A DNA stretch of 64,000 nt, taken from assembly GCA_028554645.1 (NCBI GenBank), contig JAQOOI010000011.1:1-64000 (forward strand), given 5' to 3'. Shown in pieces: positions 1 through 11,315 of the stretch; position 1 is the first letter of the stretch; each line of letters starts with the position of its first letter. A program made the translations under genes and the position numbers. The notes below the pieces were generated by a model, which worked only from the letters and a program-made list of their open reading frames with translations, was not told where the DNA came from and searched no databases. This stretch comes from Omphalotus guepiniiformis. Its lineage: Eukaryota; Basidiomycota; Agaricomycetes; Agaricales; Omphalotaceae.

Positions 1-568
1 CTAAGAACTGATGTCTGTGTCCTAGGCTGGCGGACCTGCTGTGGGCCGGGAACACAGTACCGTAGAGAGTAGCCAAAATTGGTGACTGTGCTGACTGCCG
101 CCGGGCCTGATGCGGGAGCGGGAGCACAGTGGTGATTTTGTCAATAAAAATGTCTACTCATGCAGATTGCAATGTGGTATGTAAGGTTTGGGCTGTCTGG
201 CGCCTAACCCTGGTAATGCACCGGACCTGGACCGGGGCGGACCTACAGCCATGATTCTCAACACTTGGGTTCTACTATCATTTCTGTTCGTGTGCTGCTT
301 GCATATTGTTTTAGAAGGACGTGAATTGCAGAGTAATTGGACTATGCTAAACTCGAGCTCTGCTCGTAATGCAACTTTGGGAGACATTGCAAACAATGTG
401 TGTACCCACCACTGCTGCACTACAGCCACTGCAAGTTATACTGTGCCCAAAATGTACGCAGTAGGTACCATGGCAGAGTAAGTGCAACATGCTGCATCCA
501 TCTCTTCACCGTTTTAAAAATGAATAATTTCGTTGTGGAGTAAAATTTTAGCCACAAGAATCATTGTT

Positions 569-646
569 CACTGCGGGAGTCGAACCCGACCACGAGATGG
601 GATCTGCCACATTTCCGTTGGCACGCGCACCCACTGCACTACAGTG
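569..646 (-). repeat. tRNA-like (SINE-type) core, copy 1
   Basis: On the minus strand this reads as a Pol III type-2 promoter: an A box TAGTGCAGTGG about 6 bases from the 5' end and a B box GGTTCGACTCC near the 3' end, with a CACTG/CAGTG acceptor-like stem. The middle does not form a 7-base anticodon loop, so a working tRNA is unlikely. A tRNA-derived SINE head is the best reading. Confidence 0.55.
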
Positions 647-1434
647 CGACGACTGCTCTTGCCCGCTGTAGTCACATAAAGGGCTCGAGACGGCTCAAGC
701 GCTATTGTTTAACCATTCACATAAATGAGAACACATTGATGCAGTCGAATGGCCGTGGGCTTTCATATGATGTTTACAATCAATACAGTTCGGTGTTCTC
801 CATGGACAAGGGCTTGAAGGCGGCTTCAGTTAATGACAGGTTGTTATATACTGGCGTGTGCGGCTTGGAGCGTCTGCACATTGCAGGGCTATGTATCTAA
901 GGTAACACACGGCCACCATGCGGGAAGCGCGTTACCCCAGACGGAGTGGCCAGCAGCAGAATTGATGTCTGTGTCACAGGCCGCCGGACCTGCTGCGGGC
1001 CGGGAAGCGCCAGTGGCAGGGTTTGGCTGGAGCAGCAGCACAAACCATCTACCCCTATGCGTTGTATTTGAATTATACCTAACCTCCTAGCCCCAGAGTG
1101 GCCAGCGGCAGAATTGATGTCTGTGTCACAGGCCGCCGGACCTGCTGCGGGCCGGGAGCGCAGTGGCAGGGTTGTCAGTACAACCACTGCTCTATGCGTC
1201 ATATTTTGAATGAAGCTCTGCTCATAACTATTCACATTTGACAAGGGAAAATAGGTGTGTTTCTCTGTATATTTATTGTTCAATATGCGGGTTGAGCGCT
1301 CAAAACAAAATATTTTTTGAACACGTTTTGAGCAACCCCTAATCTGCACTTGACCTCATTGTGGTGTGATTTCATGCAGCGTTAGAACCTAATTTCGGTC
1401 TGGAGTAAAAGATTTAGCCGAAACCATTATTGGT

Positions 1435-1513
1435 CACTGCGGGAATCGAACCCGGGCGCTAAACAAACGGCGCCTGTCGTTTGTTGCATGCAGGTGCCCA
1501 CTGCACTACAGTG
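1435..1513 (-). repeat. tRNA-like (SINE-type) core, copy 2
   Basis: Same A box as copy 1 and a perfect B box GGTTCGATTCC on the minus strand, with the CACTG/CAGTG terminal stem. The central part differs strongly from copies 1 and 3 (a GC-rich arm containing GGCGCC). The unchanged ends and changed middle suggest selection or amplification of the promoter boxes rather than of an anticodon. Confidence 0.55.
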
Positions 1514-2317
1514 CCATGATTACTCCATTCATTTACGGTTATGGAAGGGGGATTGTGGCTCAAACATCCTAATGACAACACATTTATGGAGCTTGAACGA
1601 CCGTGGGCTTCATATGATGTTTACACTCAACACGACAGCTGGATATTCTCGGAGGCAGGTTGGGCTGAGAGCTTCCCGAGTATTGAATAGCTCGGCGCTC
1701 GAAAGGGCTTCAGCAGATGTCATGTCCCTGTAGAGTGGCCAGCGGCAGCAGAACTGATGTCTGTGTCCTAGGCTGGCGGACCTGCTGTGGGCCGGGAACA
1801 CAGTACCGTAGAGAGTAGCCAAAATTGGTGACTGTGCTGACTGCACCCGCCGGGCCTGATGCGGAGCGGGAGCACAGTCGGTGATTTTGTCAATAAAAAT
1901 GTCTACTCATTGCAGATTTGCAATGTGGTATGTAAGGTTGGGCTGTCTGGCGCCTAACCCTGGTAATGCACCGGACCTGGACCGGGGCGGACCTACAGCC
2001 ATGATTCTCAACACTTGGGTTCTACTATCATTTCTGTTCGTGTGCTGCTGCTTGCATATTGTTTTAGAAGGACGTGAATTGCAGAGTAATTGGACTATGC
2101 TAAACTCGAGCTCTGCTCGTAATGCAACTTTGGGAGACATTGCAAACAATGTGTGTACCCACCACTGCTGCACTACAGCACTGCAAGTTACTGTGCCCCA
2201 AAATGTACGCAGTAGGTACCATGGCAGAGTAAGTGCAACATGCTGCATCCATCTCTTCACCGTTAAAAATGAATAATTTCGTTGTGGAGTAAAATTTTAG
2301 CCACAAGAATCATTGTT

Positions 2318-2394
2318 CACTGCGGGAGTCGAACCCGACCACGAGATGGGATCTGCCACATTTCCGTGGCACGCGCACCCACTGCACTACAGTG
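2318..2394 (-). repeat. tRNA-like (SINE-type) core, copy 3
   Basis: Nearly identical to the copy at 569-646, with one base missing in the central arm (GCCACGG instead of GCCAACGG). A box TAGTGCAGTGG and B box GGTTCGACTCC are intact. It lies at the same place inside the third repeat unit. Confidence 0.55.
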
Positions 2395-2880
2395 CGACGA
2401 CTGCTCTTGCCCGCTGTAGTCACATAAAGGGCTCGACGGCTCAAGCGATATTGTTTAACCATTTCACATAAATGAGAACACATTGATGCAGTCGAACGGA
2501 CGTGGGCTTTCATATGATGTTTACAATCAATACAGTTCTGTATTCTCATGGACAAGGGCTTGAATGCGCTTCAGCTGAAGACAGGTCGTTATACACTGGC
2601 GTGTGCGGCTGGAGCGTCCGCATACTGCAGGGCTATGTTTTCGAGACTGAGAAAGGGTGGCCACCGGACCTGCTGCGGGCCGGGAACACAGTATCTCATA
2701 ACCCGGCAGGAATAGCGTTGGTGGCTGTGTTGACCGCCGCCGGACCTGACGCGGGCCGGGAGCGCAGGGGCGGGGTTGTCAGTACAAACCACTGCTCTAA
2801 TGCAAATTGCAATGTGGTGGGCCCTATAAGTTCCGCTGCACCTGTGGATGCAGCATGCTTGCAATTGTTTAATGAATGAA

Positions 2881-4080
2881 ATAAGAACAGATGTAAATGA
2901 CCTCAGCGTCTCTTAAATCATAACCAGGCTTGCGGGACCTGTGAGCAACACCGCCCAGAGTGGGTACCCATGAGAATTGAGCGGGTTGCTTAGTCAGCAG
3001 CAGCTGTAGATGGTCAGGTGAGTGCATATATGCAGGTGTGGTCTACATTTTGGTGATTCAGCTGTTCTATGCGTAGAAGAGTTAGACGAAACATACATTT
3101 TCACTGAATCTGAAGCACGACAGGACATGCAAGGCATGTATTCAGTCTCGCCCAGGACGAAAACTGGTAGATGTGGATGGCATTGTTCTGAAAGCGGTGT
3201 CGGCGTCATGTGAAGTGCAGTGATGGGTTCCGAGGACTCTGGAGTGGAATAGAGACGAGCACCCACACCAGGTACGAGCAATGAGCATCTCGCCCAGTAA
3301 AGGTGCGAAAGAGGGGTAGAATGGAGCCGGATCCGTTCACCCATAGGTAGTTAGGTGGAAAGAAAGAGGGGGGCCAAGGGTGGGAAGGCGAAGCGGAGAT
3401 GAGAGAGTGGAGGAAACGGCTGGGCTGCTTAGTAAGCAAAACTCCCGCTGACCTTTCCGCGCGGGGGAACACTGAGAACAGAGTTTGCTGTTTTTAAATG
3501 TCAGTATGCCTTGCGCTAGGAAATGGACTACTTGCCCCAAGAGATAGAGTAGTGTGATAGCTATTATAAAACACCTGGCGATATAAGGGATTGAAAATTG
3601 TTCAGGGCGCGAAGAAGGCCGCAAGAGCGCTTGGGGAAGTGGGCGGTGCGGACCATGCCTATACCGGTGAGCTCGCCCTAAGGCATATATAGTAAGAAAA
3701 TGATATGCGCAGGTACCTAGATGACTGTAGATCACAATAGACGAGACCGATATTTGAGGCAAAAGAGCGAGGAGGTGAGGAGAGAAAAATCAAAGACCGG
3801 CTCGACCCCCGCGGGGTCGAAGCCGCGTCAAAGAAAGTCAATTTCCGGGCGCATCTTTCCCCGCGCAAGCGCGGCGAAAGCTTGCGCTGGTAGATACGAC
3901 CTCCTGGATGATATCTCCAGCTTTGACCTAGTCGTAAAGATTATTATTGCGGGCTACAGAAATTTCAAAAGTTTCAGCGCCAGGGATATGGGCGCGGGGA
4001 GGCGTGGGAAAGTGCAGGATGGCCATCCTGGAGCGTGATCTAGGAGTAGGACAGCGCCAACATCGTGCTTTTCATGACAT
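2881..4080. other. Intergenic, GC-rich hairpins, no gene seen
   Basis: No reading frame here resembles a known protein. Two strong inverted repeats occur just before the Helitron remains: a near-perfect palindrome at 3802-3820 (TCGACCCC..GGGGTCGA) and a stem at about 3861-3888 (GCGCAAGC..GCTTGCGC). They could belong to the element border or be an unrelated GC island. Confidence 0.4.
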
Positions 4081-4119
4081 TCCTCTTCGAAGTTATGCAA
4101 ATGGCATGTGGACTGGATC

Positions 4120-7100
4120 TGTGCCAGATGCTCTCATGGGCTTAACTTTTCTTGAGGAGCAATGCATAGCACGTGCTCGAGCTACAAAGTGTATGTTTAA
4201 ACTTGAGCTTGGACCATCTGGACAATATGCATCTCGTGGAAATGTTTGTATATTACCCCAGGATCCCAGTCTTCTCAGTACTTGTCTTTCCTCCTCCTCT
4301 AAGCCAACTTCATGATGAAATTTGTGTTATTTTGGTGGGATCACCAAACATAGAGATAACTATTGACACCTTAATGAAAAACACCATTACTTGTTCGGCG
4401 GTCTAAAAATAATTGAAGCACTCAAGTGGCTTAAAGCACATAATCCATTGTACTATGATTTGGACTTAGATGTAGTGATAACAAATGCTTCTGAGTATCC
4501 AGAACATGGAGTCCCAATACCTCTGAAAAGTGTTATTCGTGTTAATGCAAATTCTGAAGGGATGTCATATACCTATCAAGCTAATTCTGAGAGTTTCAAT
4601 GATAATGTATCACCTTTGGGTATGCCCTCATCTACAGTTGTTGATGCCAGATCATGTTGACTCTACCTACAAAATGAGAAAACTTGATGCTCTCAAGAGA
4701 TTGAAAAGCGGGTAGTGAGTCATTTATTAAATTTCCTTCTGGCTCAATGCCACTATCAACAAGAAACAATCCAAAGCTCTTTGGATACTTGTGGCCAAAC
4801 ACTGTTCCCATATGGTGTTGGTATGATGGAGAACAATGATGTTAGATCTAATGATGCAATAGGTTTCCGTTCTGTTGACATGAAAACTCATGTTGCATAT
4901 TTACTACAAAGTGCTCCAAACTACCGTTTTCAGACTCACTTATCATTTATCTTTGTTATGGGTAACTTATACAGCGAAGACAAACATCATTCAATGCTAA
5001 GTTGGCTGTAAAAAAATCTTGGTTTCCCACGAGTTGAAACACTTCTTGAACAAGTTACTGAACCTACAGTTGAATCATATTCTCAAAAGCTAAAGACAAA
5101 TCCATTTGCACAGCCTGAAACTGAAGGAGAAAAAGCTGCTTCTAAACTTGTGCAATATGTTAATTATGTTGCTGACCATGTGCCTGGGTTCAGTGGGCCA
5201 AATTCAAAATATGAGGAGAAGAAATGTTCTCTATTGTTAATACTAATGGTTTGCCACATATATTTTTGACGTTGAACCCTAGTGATACAAATAATCCAAT
5301 TGCACAGGTACTAGCAGGCAGAGATGTAGACCTTGATAAATTCTTCCATGACTTGAAACCTGGTGCAGAGACTCTTGAGAGATCATCATTCATAGCACAA
5401 AATCCAGTTGCAGGTGCTAAATTCTTCCAATAATTCAGTGACTAATTTGCTTTTGCAGATATATTACTTGGTCATCAAAGAGAAGATATAAAAAAGGCAT
5501 ACTTGGTGATAGAGTTTCTGGTCTATTTTATTATGGCAGTAGTTGAAGACCTCCAAGCGAAGAGGATCACTTCATATTCATTTTACATTATTTTTGGCCT
5601 TAGATATGGTTCTTTCTCCAATGCGACAATCCTAAGAACTAAAGATTTGACACAGATCCTGGAAAAGCAGGTGGGGAAGCCCTAGAAAAAACTTTCTCAG
5701 GATTGGTATTCTGATGATGTTTTCTCTCACAAAATTTGCCTTGAGGACACAACAAACTGGAATATGTCTCCAATCACAAGTGAATGTATAGGCGTCACAC
5801 CAGTCAATGAGCCCGGCCTCTAAACATCCATCAGATCCAACTTTTAGAAGATAATTGGAAATCAGGACTTAAGAAATCGTGACTAGAGAACCACTGGCTA
5901 TGATACATACATGAGCATAATGACACTTGCTTCAAAACATTTACCAAAGACTCTTAGTAGGATCTCTTCGGCTGATTTGGGGGACAAATTAAGGATTGTC
6001 GTTTTCAGTTACCAAGACAATTATGACCAATGATACACATTTTGATTGAAGATGGTCATATAAATCTCAAATGTAATAATGGTTTTGTAAATGGTCATTA
6101 ATCCACTTATATATTACAGCACAGCGTTGCAAACATGGATGTAAAACCAATTGGATCTGGAACCAGTTGGCGGCATATGGCTATGTTTCAGTATGTAGGA
6201 AAATTATACAATTTTAAATTGAGTATGGATACAGCATTGGTTTATTATTTTTATTTTTCAGCACTTTGTGCTGCAATTCAAAGTGCTCTCAGAGAATCCT
6301 CCAATGGGATATAGATGGAAATGTTAGATAGATGGCTCTGAGAAAAAAAAGCCGCGCTGCCCGCGAGGGGAAAAAGGCCCCGCAGTTTCCTTGTGTGAAC
6401 GATAACAGTAAAAGCAAATAATCAATTAATAATCGCTAAAAAGAGAAATATGTCCTGGGCCAGGGCAAGCACAAAATTGCTAGTCCAGATTTAAACTCAT
6501 TGGGTTTTATTATACCAAGTTACTTACACCAAATAGAGTATTTCCCAGGATTCTCATTGGGCTGGTGTATGCTTTTCGCTGGTATGCTTTTTGTGAAAAT
6601 TAGCCCACCTGATATCTTATGACATCCTGACTTTGATCTAAATACAACTACAAATACCTGAACAGAACAGGTAAGAGGAAGATCCAAAATACAACTCCAG
6701 CCAGAAGTTGTTTCTGAACAACATATTCTAAGCCTCTGGAGAAAAGCATGATTCATATGTATTTCTTACAAAAAGAAGTTCTCTCTGCAACAACTGCCAA
6801 AGTCAGATAGAAGTGGTTACTGAGCCACCAATCATATGTTATTTAATGACAGTTTGTTCTTTCGTCCACCAGGAACTTCTTGCTCTGTGTGTCTTTGGGT
6901 GCTTTGGGATATTATGTGCAAATACTCAAAAGAAAAGACTACCTCGCCTCTAAGCACTCAATTGGAAAACATATCCTCAGATTTCAGCCAGGACATCCAC
7001 AATACACAAACACAATGCTATAAGGAAATTAATGATGACTGAACAAGCCACATATCCCTGTTCTCAAGGGTTATTCAATCCCGTCGTAGTGATAAAAGAT

Positions 7101-9740
7101 GACCAAGAGTCTATAAGATATGCAATTGCAATGCTTTGCTCTCTTTAAACCATGGGTCAAATAGTCAAGTACATTGCTTAAAGATACCCAATGAAAAACC
7201 ATGGGAATCTGCTTTTGAAGCATAGGAGAAAGGGAGATATCTGATATGCATAACATAGGAAACATTGAAAAGGTTAATGAAGAAACCATTGCCAGCTTCA
7301 TATATGAAAGTCAGAGATGCTAAATTTGACCTACTCTGCCAATGAGAAGAAAGAGATTGGCAGAACTTAATGGTTATCTAGGCAATTGAATACATTCTTC
7401 TGATGAGAGCATTAATGAATTAATAGAGGAGCTGATCCTGAGTGGGAGAATGATAGGGAAACATTGTGACAATGGCAAATGGAAGTGAAGTTGAAATTGA
7501 ATCTCCAAGATCATCAACATCAAAACCTTGAAGATAGATTTTATCTCAGGAATGTTCAGGCATATTTTATCAGCTACTGCCCTAATCAAGGATTTTATAC
7601 ATGTTGGTCGACTTTGATAGTATGATTATTGACAACACTCAATTTGCAAACTCAATACCATGTATGCAACTGCTGAAGACAAAGAAGCACAGCTCAACCA
7701 CTCCACATTGCTGCTATTATGCCAAGAAGAAGGAAATTCACTAATTTAGCAAAAGATTAAGTGCTCTGCTTCACCAGAAAGGATATTGAACAACTTTCTA
7801 GGACAGCATCAACATTTGACTAATGTGGTTCCACTCTCCATTCTTCAAACAACTATTAATGCAGGAAGGAAATTGCAACTTGCTAGGCAGACTATATATG
7901 GTGACTTTCAATCAAGTATGATGGTCATGGTGCCCCAATCTGAAGTTATATCAGGAAACTTGCAATGTGACACTGAATAACCCAAAAACATCAACTTGAA
8001 TGACAATACAGATTATGGCTTTTCTTTACTAGTGGTATACTGTAGGCCAGGCCAATTGGATATGCTCCACATTTACTCCTACCTCCTCATGGCATTTACT
8101 TGTCACTGGACCTGGTGGAACTGGTAAATCTCTGAATTTTTGAAAGCCTGGACTGAGTTTCACACACAGAACTGGACCTGTACATGAATCAGTTTAGACT
8201 CACCGCTCCTACTGGAAGTTGTGTGCCAGTGATATTGGTGGATGCACAATACATTCTGAACTAGCTTTTGGCGTAGTGAAGGAGATCTACAATGAAGGTG
8301 GAAAAGTCGCTGCTGGTCAAAATGGTACGAAGTGAATTGGAAAAAACGTCTAAGACCATTGAGAAACACTTGTTGTTGATGAGATGTATATTTCATGGAC
8401 CCTACAGACTTAAGTCAGTTATCTGAATATAGGTCAACTGCAAAAGGTACAAGTGAACTATCCATTTGGTGGTCTGAATCTTATAACATGTGGTGTTTTT
8501 TTTTTTGTTTTTTTTCTTTTTTTAATCCTGCCCCACAGCTTCCTCCTCCAGGATCTTCAACACTTTTTGACAGAGAACTTGTGAAATGTTATCAATCAAC
8601 TAATTTGAATCGCACTGCAATGAATCTTACCCAATACAAAGGTCAAGGGAATTCAGGCATGGCACACACAGTCATATAAAGTGGTTCGCTTTTAACAGAA
8701 GTTACATGCGCTCAAAAAGGAGACCATATACTCATGATATTCCTGAGCAGACTACTTTAGAACTAGGAACATTGTACTGAATATGACAAAACAAATTCTT
8801 TGATAGTTATGTTCTCAGCAATGAGAAATTGCTTCCAATGGAAACAAAGTCACTAATTGATATAAAAAGATGGGTGACCAAATCCAAAATACTGCATGTC
8901 CCTTAATAACATATACTAATTCTGCTAGAGATGCACATAATTTTTGAATCTTGCAAAGGCATTTGCAGAAGCCTCGTGGACAGTATTCCAGGTTTATCAC
9001 TCCGTATTGATACTTGTGGTCCGTGTGGCAAAAACCAGGAAAAGAACTACAAGACGTATTGTTGCACAGAATCAGCATGGCAAGAGTACACAAATCAAAA
9101 AAGCACAAGATTTAGGGGTAGCAGTTGGTAGAGTACCATATATTCCAGGAATAGCCTGTTTTTGGAACAGGAAAAATTAATTGACTACATGGAAGTTAGG
9201 TACTGGTTTCAAAAGCGCAGCAGTCTGGGCACTTTGATATCAGTCAAATTAATCGAGGAACGAGAATAATCGGAGATATGCAGTATCAGCCACTGTTGGA
9301 CCTTCCCTGGATACCTAAGGAAAAAAGTACTCAGAATAATCCACTACCATGTTCTTTTAAAACCAATATCACAATTCTTTCACATTCAACCTTACTCCAA
9401 TATTCTGATCGCAGGTATTCTGCCAAACAGAACTCAGCTACCATTAATTCCATCTAGCATTTGCCATATTACATCTCATAACTCTTTATTTTTTGTTTTT
9501 TTTTTCAAGGCGTTCTCTTGATGTGGGCTATGCATTGATTTTGCAAGCTGGTCGCGTCTATTCAAAGTGCATATGTTATGCTCTCACGTTGTCTCCGTTC
9601 ACTGAACAGGACTATGTCTGGGATTCTTCGTCCATTCACTCTAAATAAAATTAAGAACCAAAATTTTTTTTATCTCACAAGAGTTAAGAGAAGAGCTTCA
9701 GAGAAAAGCTGGAACAGTTAAGTCAAATCACAATTGAACA
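4120..9740 (+). pseudogene. Decayed Helitron RepHel (Rep/PIF1-like helicase)
   Basis: Pieces in all three plus frames read in order as the Rep-helicase protein of basidiomycete Helitrons, but are broken by many stops and frameshifts. The N-terminal part includes EEQCIARARAT (about 4150), LKAHNPLYYDLDLD (4427), PYGVGMMEN (4810) and SFIFVMGNL (4945). At 5224-5433 the stretch HIFLTLNPSDTNNPIAQV fits the Helitron-like N domain. The HUH nuclease motif survives as RGSLHIHF at 5561-5584. The helicase part has Walker A GPGGTGKS at 8108-8131, then LTAPTG and IGGCTIHSEL split by a frameshift (8197-8270), and near the end LGVAVGRVPYIPG (9110) and LRPFTLNKIKN (9627). Helitrons move by rolling-circle replication; this copy cannot make the protein. 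Exact 5'-TC and 3'-CTRR ends were not found. Confidence 0.85.
8108..8131 (+). other. Walker A motif of the Helitron helicase
   Basis: In-frame codons give GPGGTGKS, the P-loop of PIF1-like helicases, preceded by HLLVT. It is one of the best-preserved short motifs in the dead element and confirms that the open stretches belong to a helicase. Confidence 0.85.
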
Positions 9741-9835
9741 TGCAAAACAACAATTGTCATGGTATTACGACTACCTGACATATATTGCACAGAAGGTTCG
9801 GCCCTCGCCGCTTGCACGGCCCATACCCCCCCTCA

Positions 9836-9962
9836 TTTTTTCATAGTAAATACAAAATACTATCTCTTTGAAACTCAAGTGAAAGTGTGCAAGGCAAAAC
9901 AGTATATTGATAGTAGAAGAGTCTCATTGTAAATTTCTATCTGATCTTTCAGTAGCAAATCT
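9836..9962 (+). repeat. Direct repeat, left copy (~127 bp)
   Basis: This segment (from 'tcatagtaaatacaaaatac' to 'cagtagcaaatct') recurs at 10372-10500 with about 90% identity. The two copies flank a minisatellite and a tRNA-like piece. They could be ends of a small nested element or the result of a local duplication. Confidence 0.75.
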
Positions 9963-10021
9963 AAAAAAAAAGTTTGTGATTTACTATCTATCCTTCACTT
10001 ATGAGTCCAACAAAGGTTTGT

Positions 10022-10210
10022 CCTGAGATACATATCTATGCTTCGTCGACGCACGAACACTCATTGGTCCAACAAGGTTTGTGGGTAGAACATATCTATG
10101 CTAGTCGTCGTCGACGAACACTCATTGTTCCAACAAGGATGTTTTAGAACATATCCATGCTTTGTCGTCGTCCACGAACACTCATTGTTGGAACAGCGTT
10201 TGGGATTTAC
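10022..10210 (+). repeat. Minisatellite, three ~62 bp units
   Basis: Three imperfect units each contain 'acatatctatgct', a TCGTCG stretch, 'cgaacactcattg' and 'ccaacaagg'. The number of GTC/GTCG steps varies between units, typical of slippage. Confidence 0.8.
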
Positions 10211-10244
10211 TATCTGTCCTTCATTGACCAACATTCATTGCAAG

Positions 10245-10326
10245 TGGCCCTGTAGAGAAGTGGTCTATGTGCAGATTAGCTTGATGGCACTCAATCTGTG
10301 CACAGGTTCGAGTCCTGTATGGGTCA
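10245..10326 (+). repeat. tRNA-like sequence, probably non-functional
   Basis: TGGCCC at the start pairs with GGGTCA at the end, an A-box-like TAGAGAAGTGG follows, and a perfect T arm ACAGG-TTCGAGT-CCTGT with B box GGTTCGAGTCC closes it. The anticodon arm carries extra bases and has no clean 7-base loop. A diverged piece resembling its 3' half (AATTTGTGCACGGGTTC) lies near 10964. A tRNA pseudogene or SINE head is likelier than a working tRNA. Confidence 0.4.
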
Positions 10327-10371
10327 ATCGCATGCGCATTATGAGGGTTGCTTCAATAATGTGTTCGCTTT

Positions 10372-10500
10372 TATTTTTTCATCGTAAATACAAATACTAT
10401 CTCTTTGAAACTCAAGTGAAAGTGTGCAAAGTGCAACATATATTGATAGTAGAAGAGTCTCATTGTAAGTTTCTATCTGTGATCTTACAGTAGCAATCTA
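10372..10500 (+). repeat. Direct repeat, right copy (~129 bp)
   Basis: Partner of 9836-9962 in the same orientation, sharing 'actatctctttgaaactcaa' and 'gatagtagaagagtctcatt' blocks. It closes the 0.66 kb unit that holds the minisatellite. Confidence 0.75.
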
Positions 10501-10764
10501 AAAAATGTTACATGCTGAATATGAGTGATCTTAATATGAAGTTTTCCAAGTAGCCTGAAAGAAGTCCATACAATTCAATCAACTTAGACTGTAGATTTCA
10601 CCATCTGATTTCATAAAAGAAATGCTTGACCAAATAACATTGTTCAATTGTAGAGCTCAGAAAAAAAGATCAGTCCTTATGAGCAGCCAAAACAAGGTGA
10701 TGCAAATGCAATAAACAACTGATCCACAGAAATTTGCACATCCTGAATTCATTTTATTCACTCT

Positions 10765-10945
10765 GGTCTGTCAGACTCTACTCACTCTGTGCACCCTAAT
10801 CTGTCAGACCCTACTTGAACCCTACTCACTTCACTCTCTCAGACCCTACTTGCACACTACACACTCTAGTCGCTCAGATCCTACTCAGACCCTACTCATC
10901 CTACCTTTCAGACCCTATCTTGGACCCTACTAGTCTCTAATAACC
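10765..10945 (+). repeat. Degenerate CAGACCCTACT tandem array
   Basis: About ten diverged copies of (tcAGACCCTACt) with spacers such as 'cactctgtgcac'. The CCCTA core recalls the fungal telomere unit CCCTAA, but the third A is almost always replaced by C, so it is not a telomere repeat in its present form. Confidence 0.6.
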
Positions 10946-11315
10946 CTATGGAGCAGGCTGGGTAGTACACAATTTGTGCACGGGTTCAGGAACTCACTGG
11001 AGCTCTCTTCCCCCTTCCCCTGCCAAAAAAAACCCCCAGGGTTGGGAACCCTACTCACTTTTCCTATATAACCCTAAGTACTTCTTAATCATACGCTACT
11101 TTACATACATGAGCACGGACCATGTATTTTACATATAAAAGTAGTAGGTCGTCCAGCAAGGACAACAAGTTGAATACTTACTCAAGTTCGACCTCTACTG
11201 CTTGTCTATCCAAGAAACTATCAGCTATCGGTGAGTATGTACTTACCGTCTTGTAGCTGACCTGTCCCCGGTAGTCCACTGTGACCGTTTCAACATATTT
11301 ATTCCGTATGCGCGT

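Larger units (their letters stand above)
1..2880. repeat. Tandem array of ~870 bp repeat units
   Basis: Bases 1-900 recur almost unchanged at about 1753-2650, and a more diverged unit lies between them (about 905-1740). The tRNA-like cores sit at 569, 1435 and 2318, so the period is about 866-883 bp. A partial fourth unit starts near 2650. All units share the tRNA-like block, the stretch around 'gggctttcatatgatgttta' and GC-rich blocks built on GGACCTGCTGCGGGCCGGGA. Copies 1 and 3 differ mostly by 1-4 base indels in short repeats. No long coding frame with recognisable similarity is present. It could be a satellite-like array of a SINE-containing unit or the edge of a larger repeat cut by the window. 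Confidence 0.75.

Noticed and set aside
187..2276. Repeated frame starting near 1881 with a possible signal peptide (ILNTWVLLSFLFVCC)
   Set aside because: It lies inside the tandem repeat, ends differ between copies because of indels, and codon use looks non-coding.
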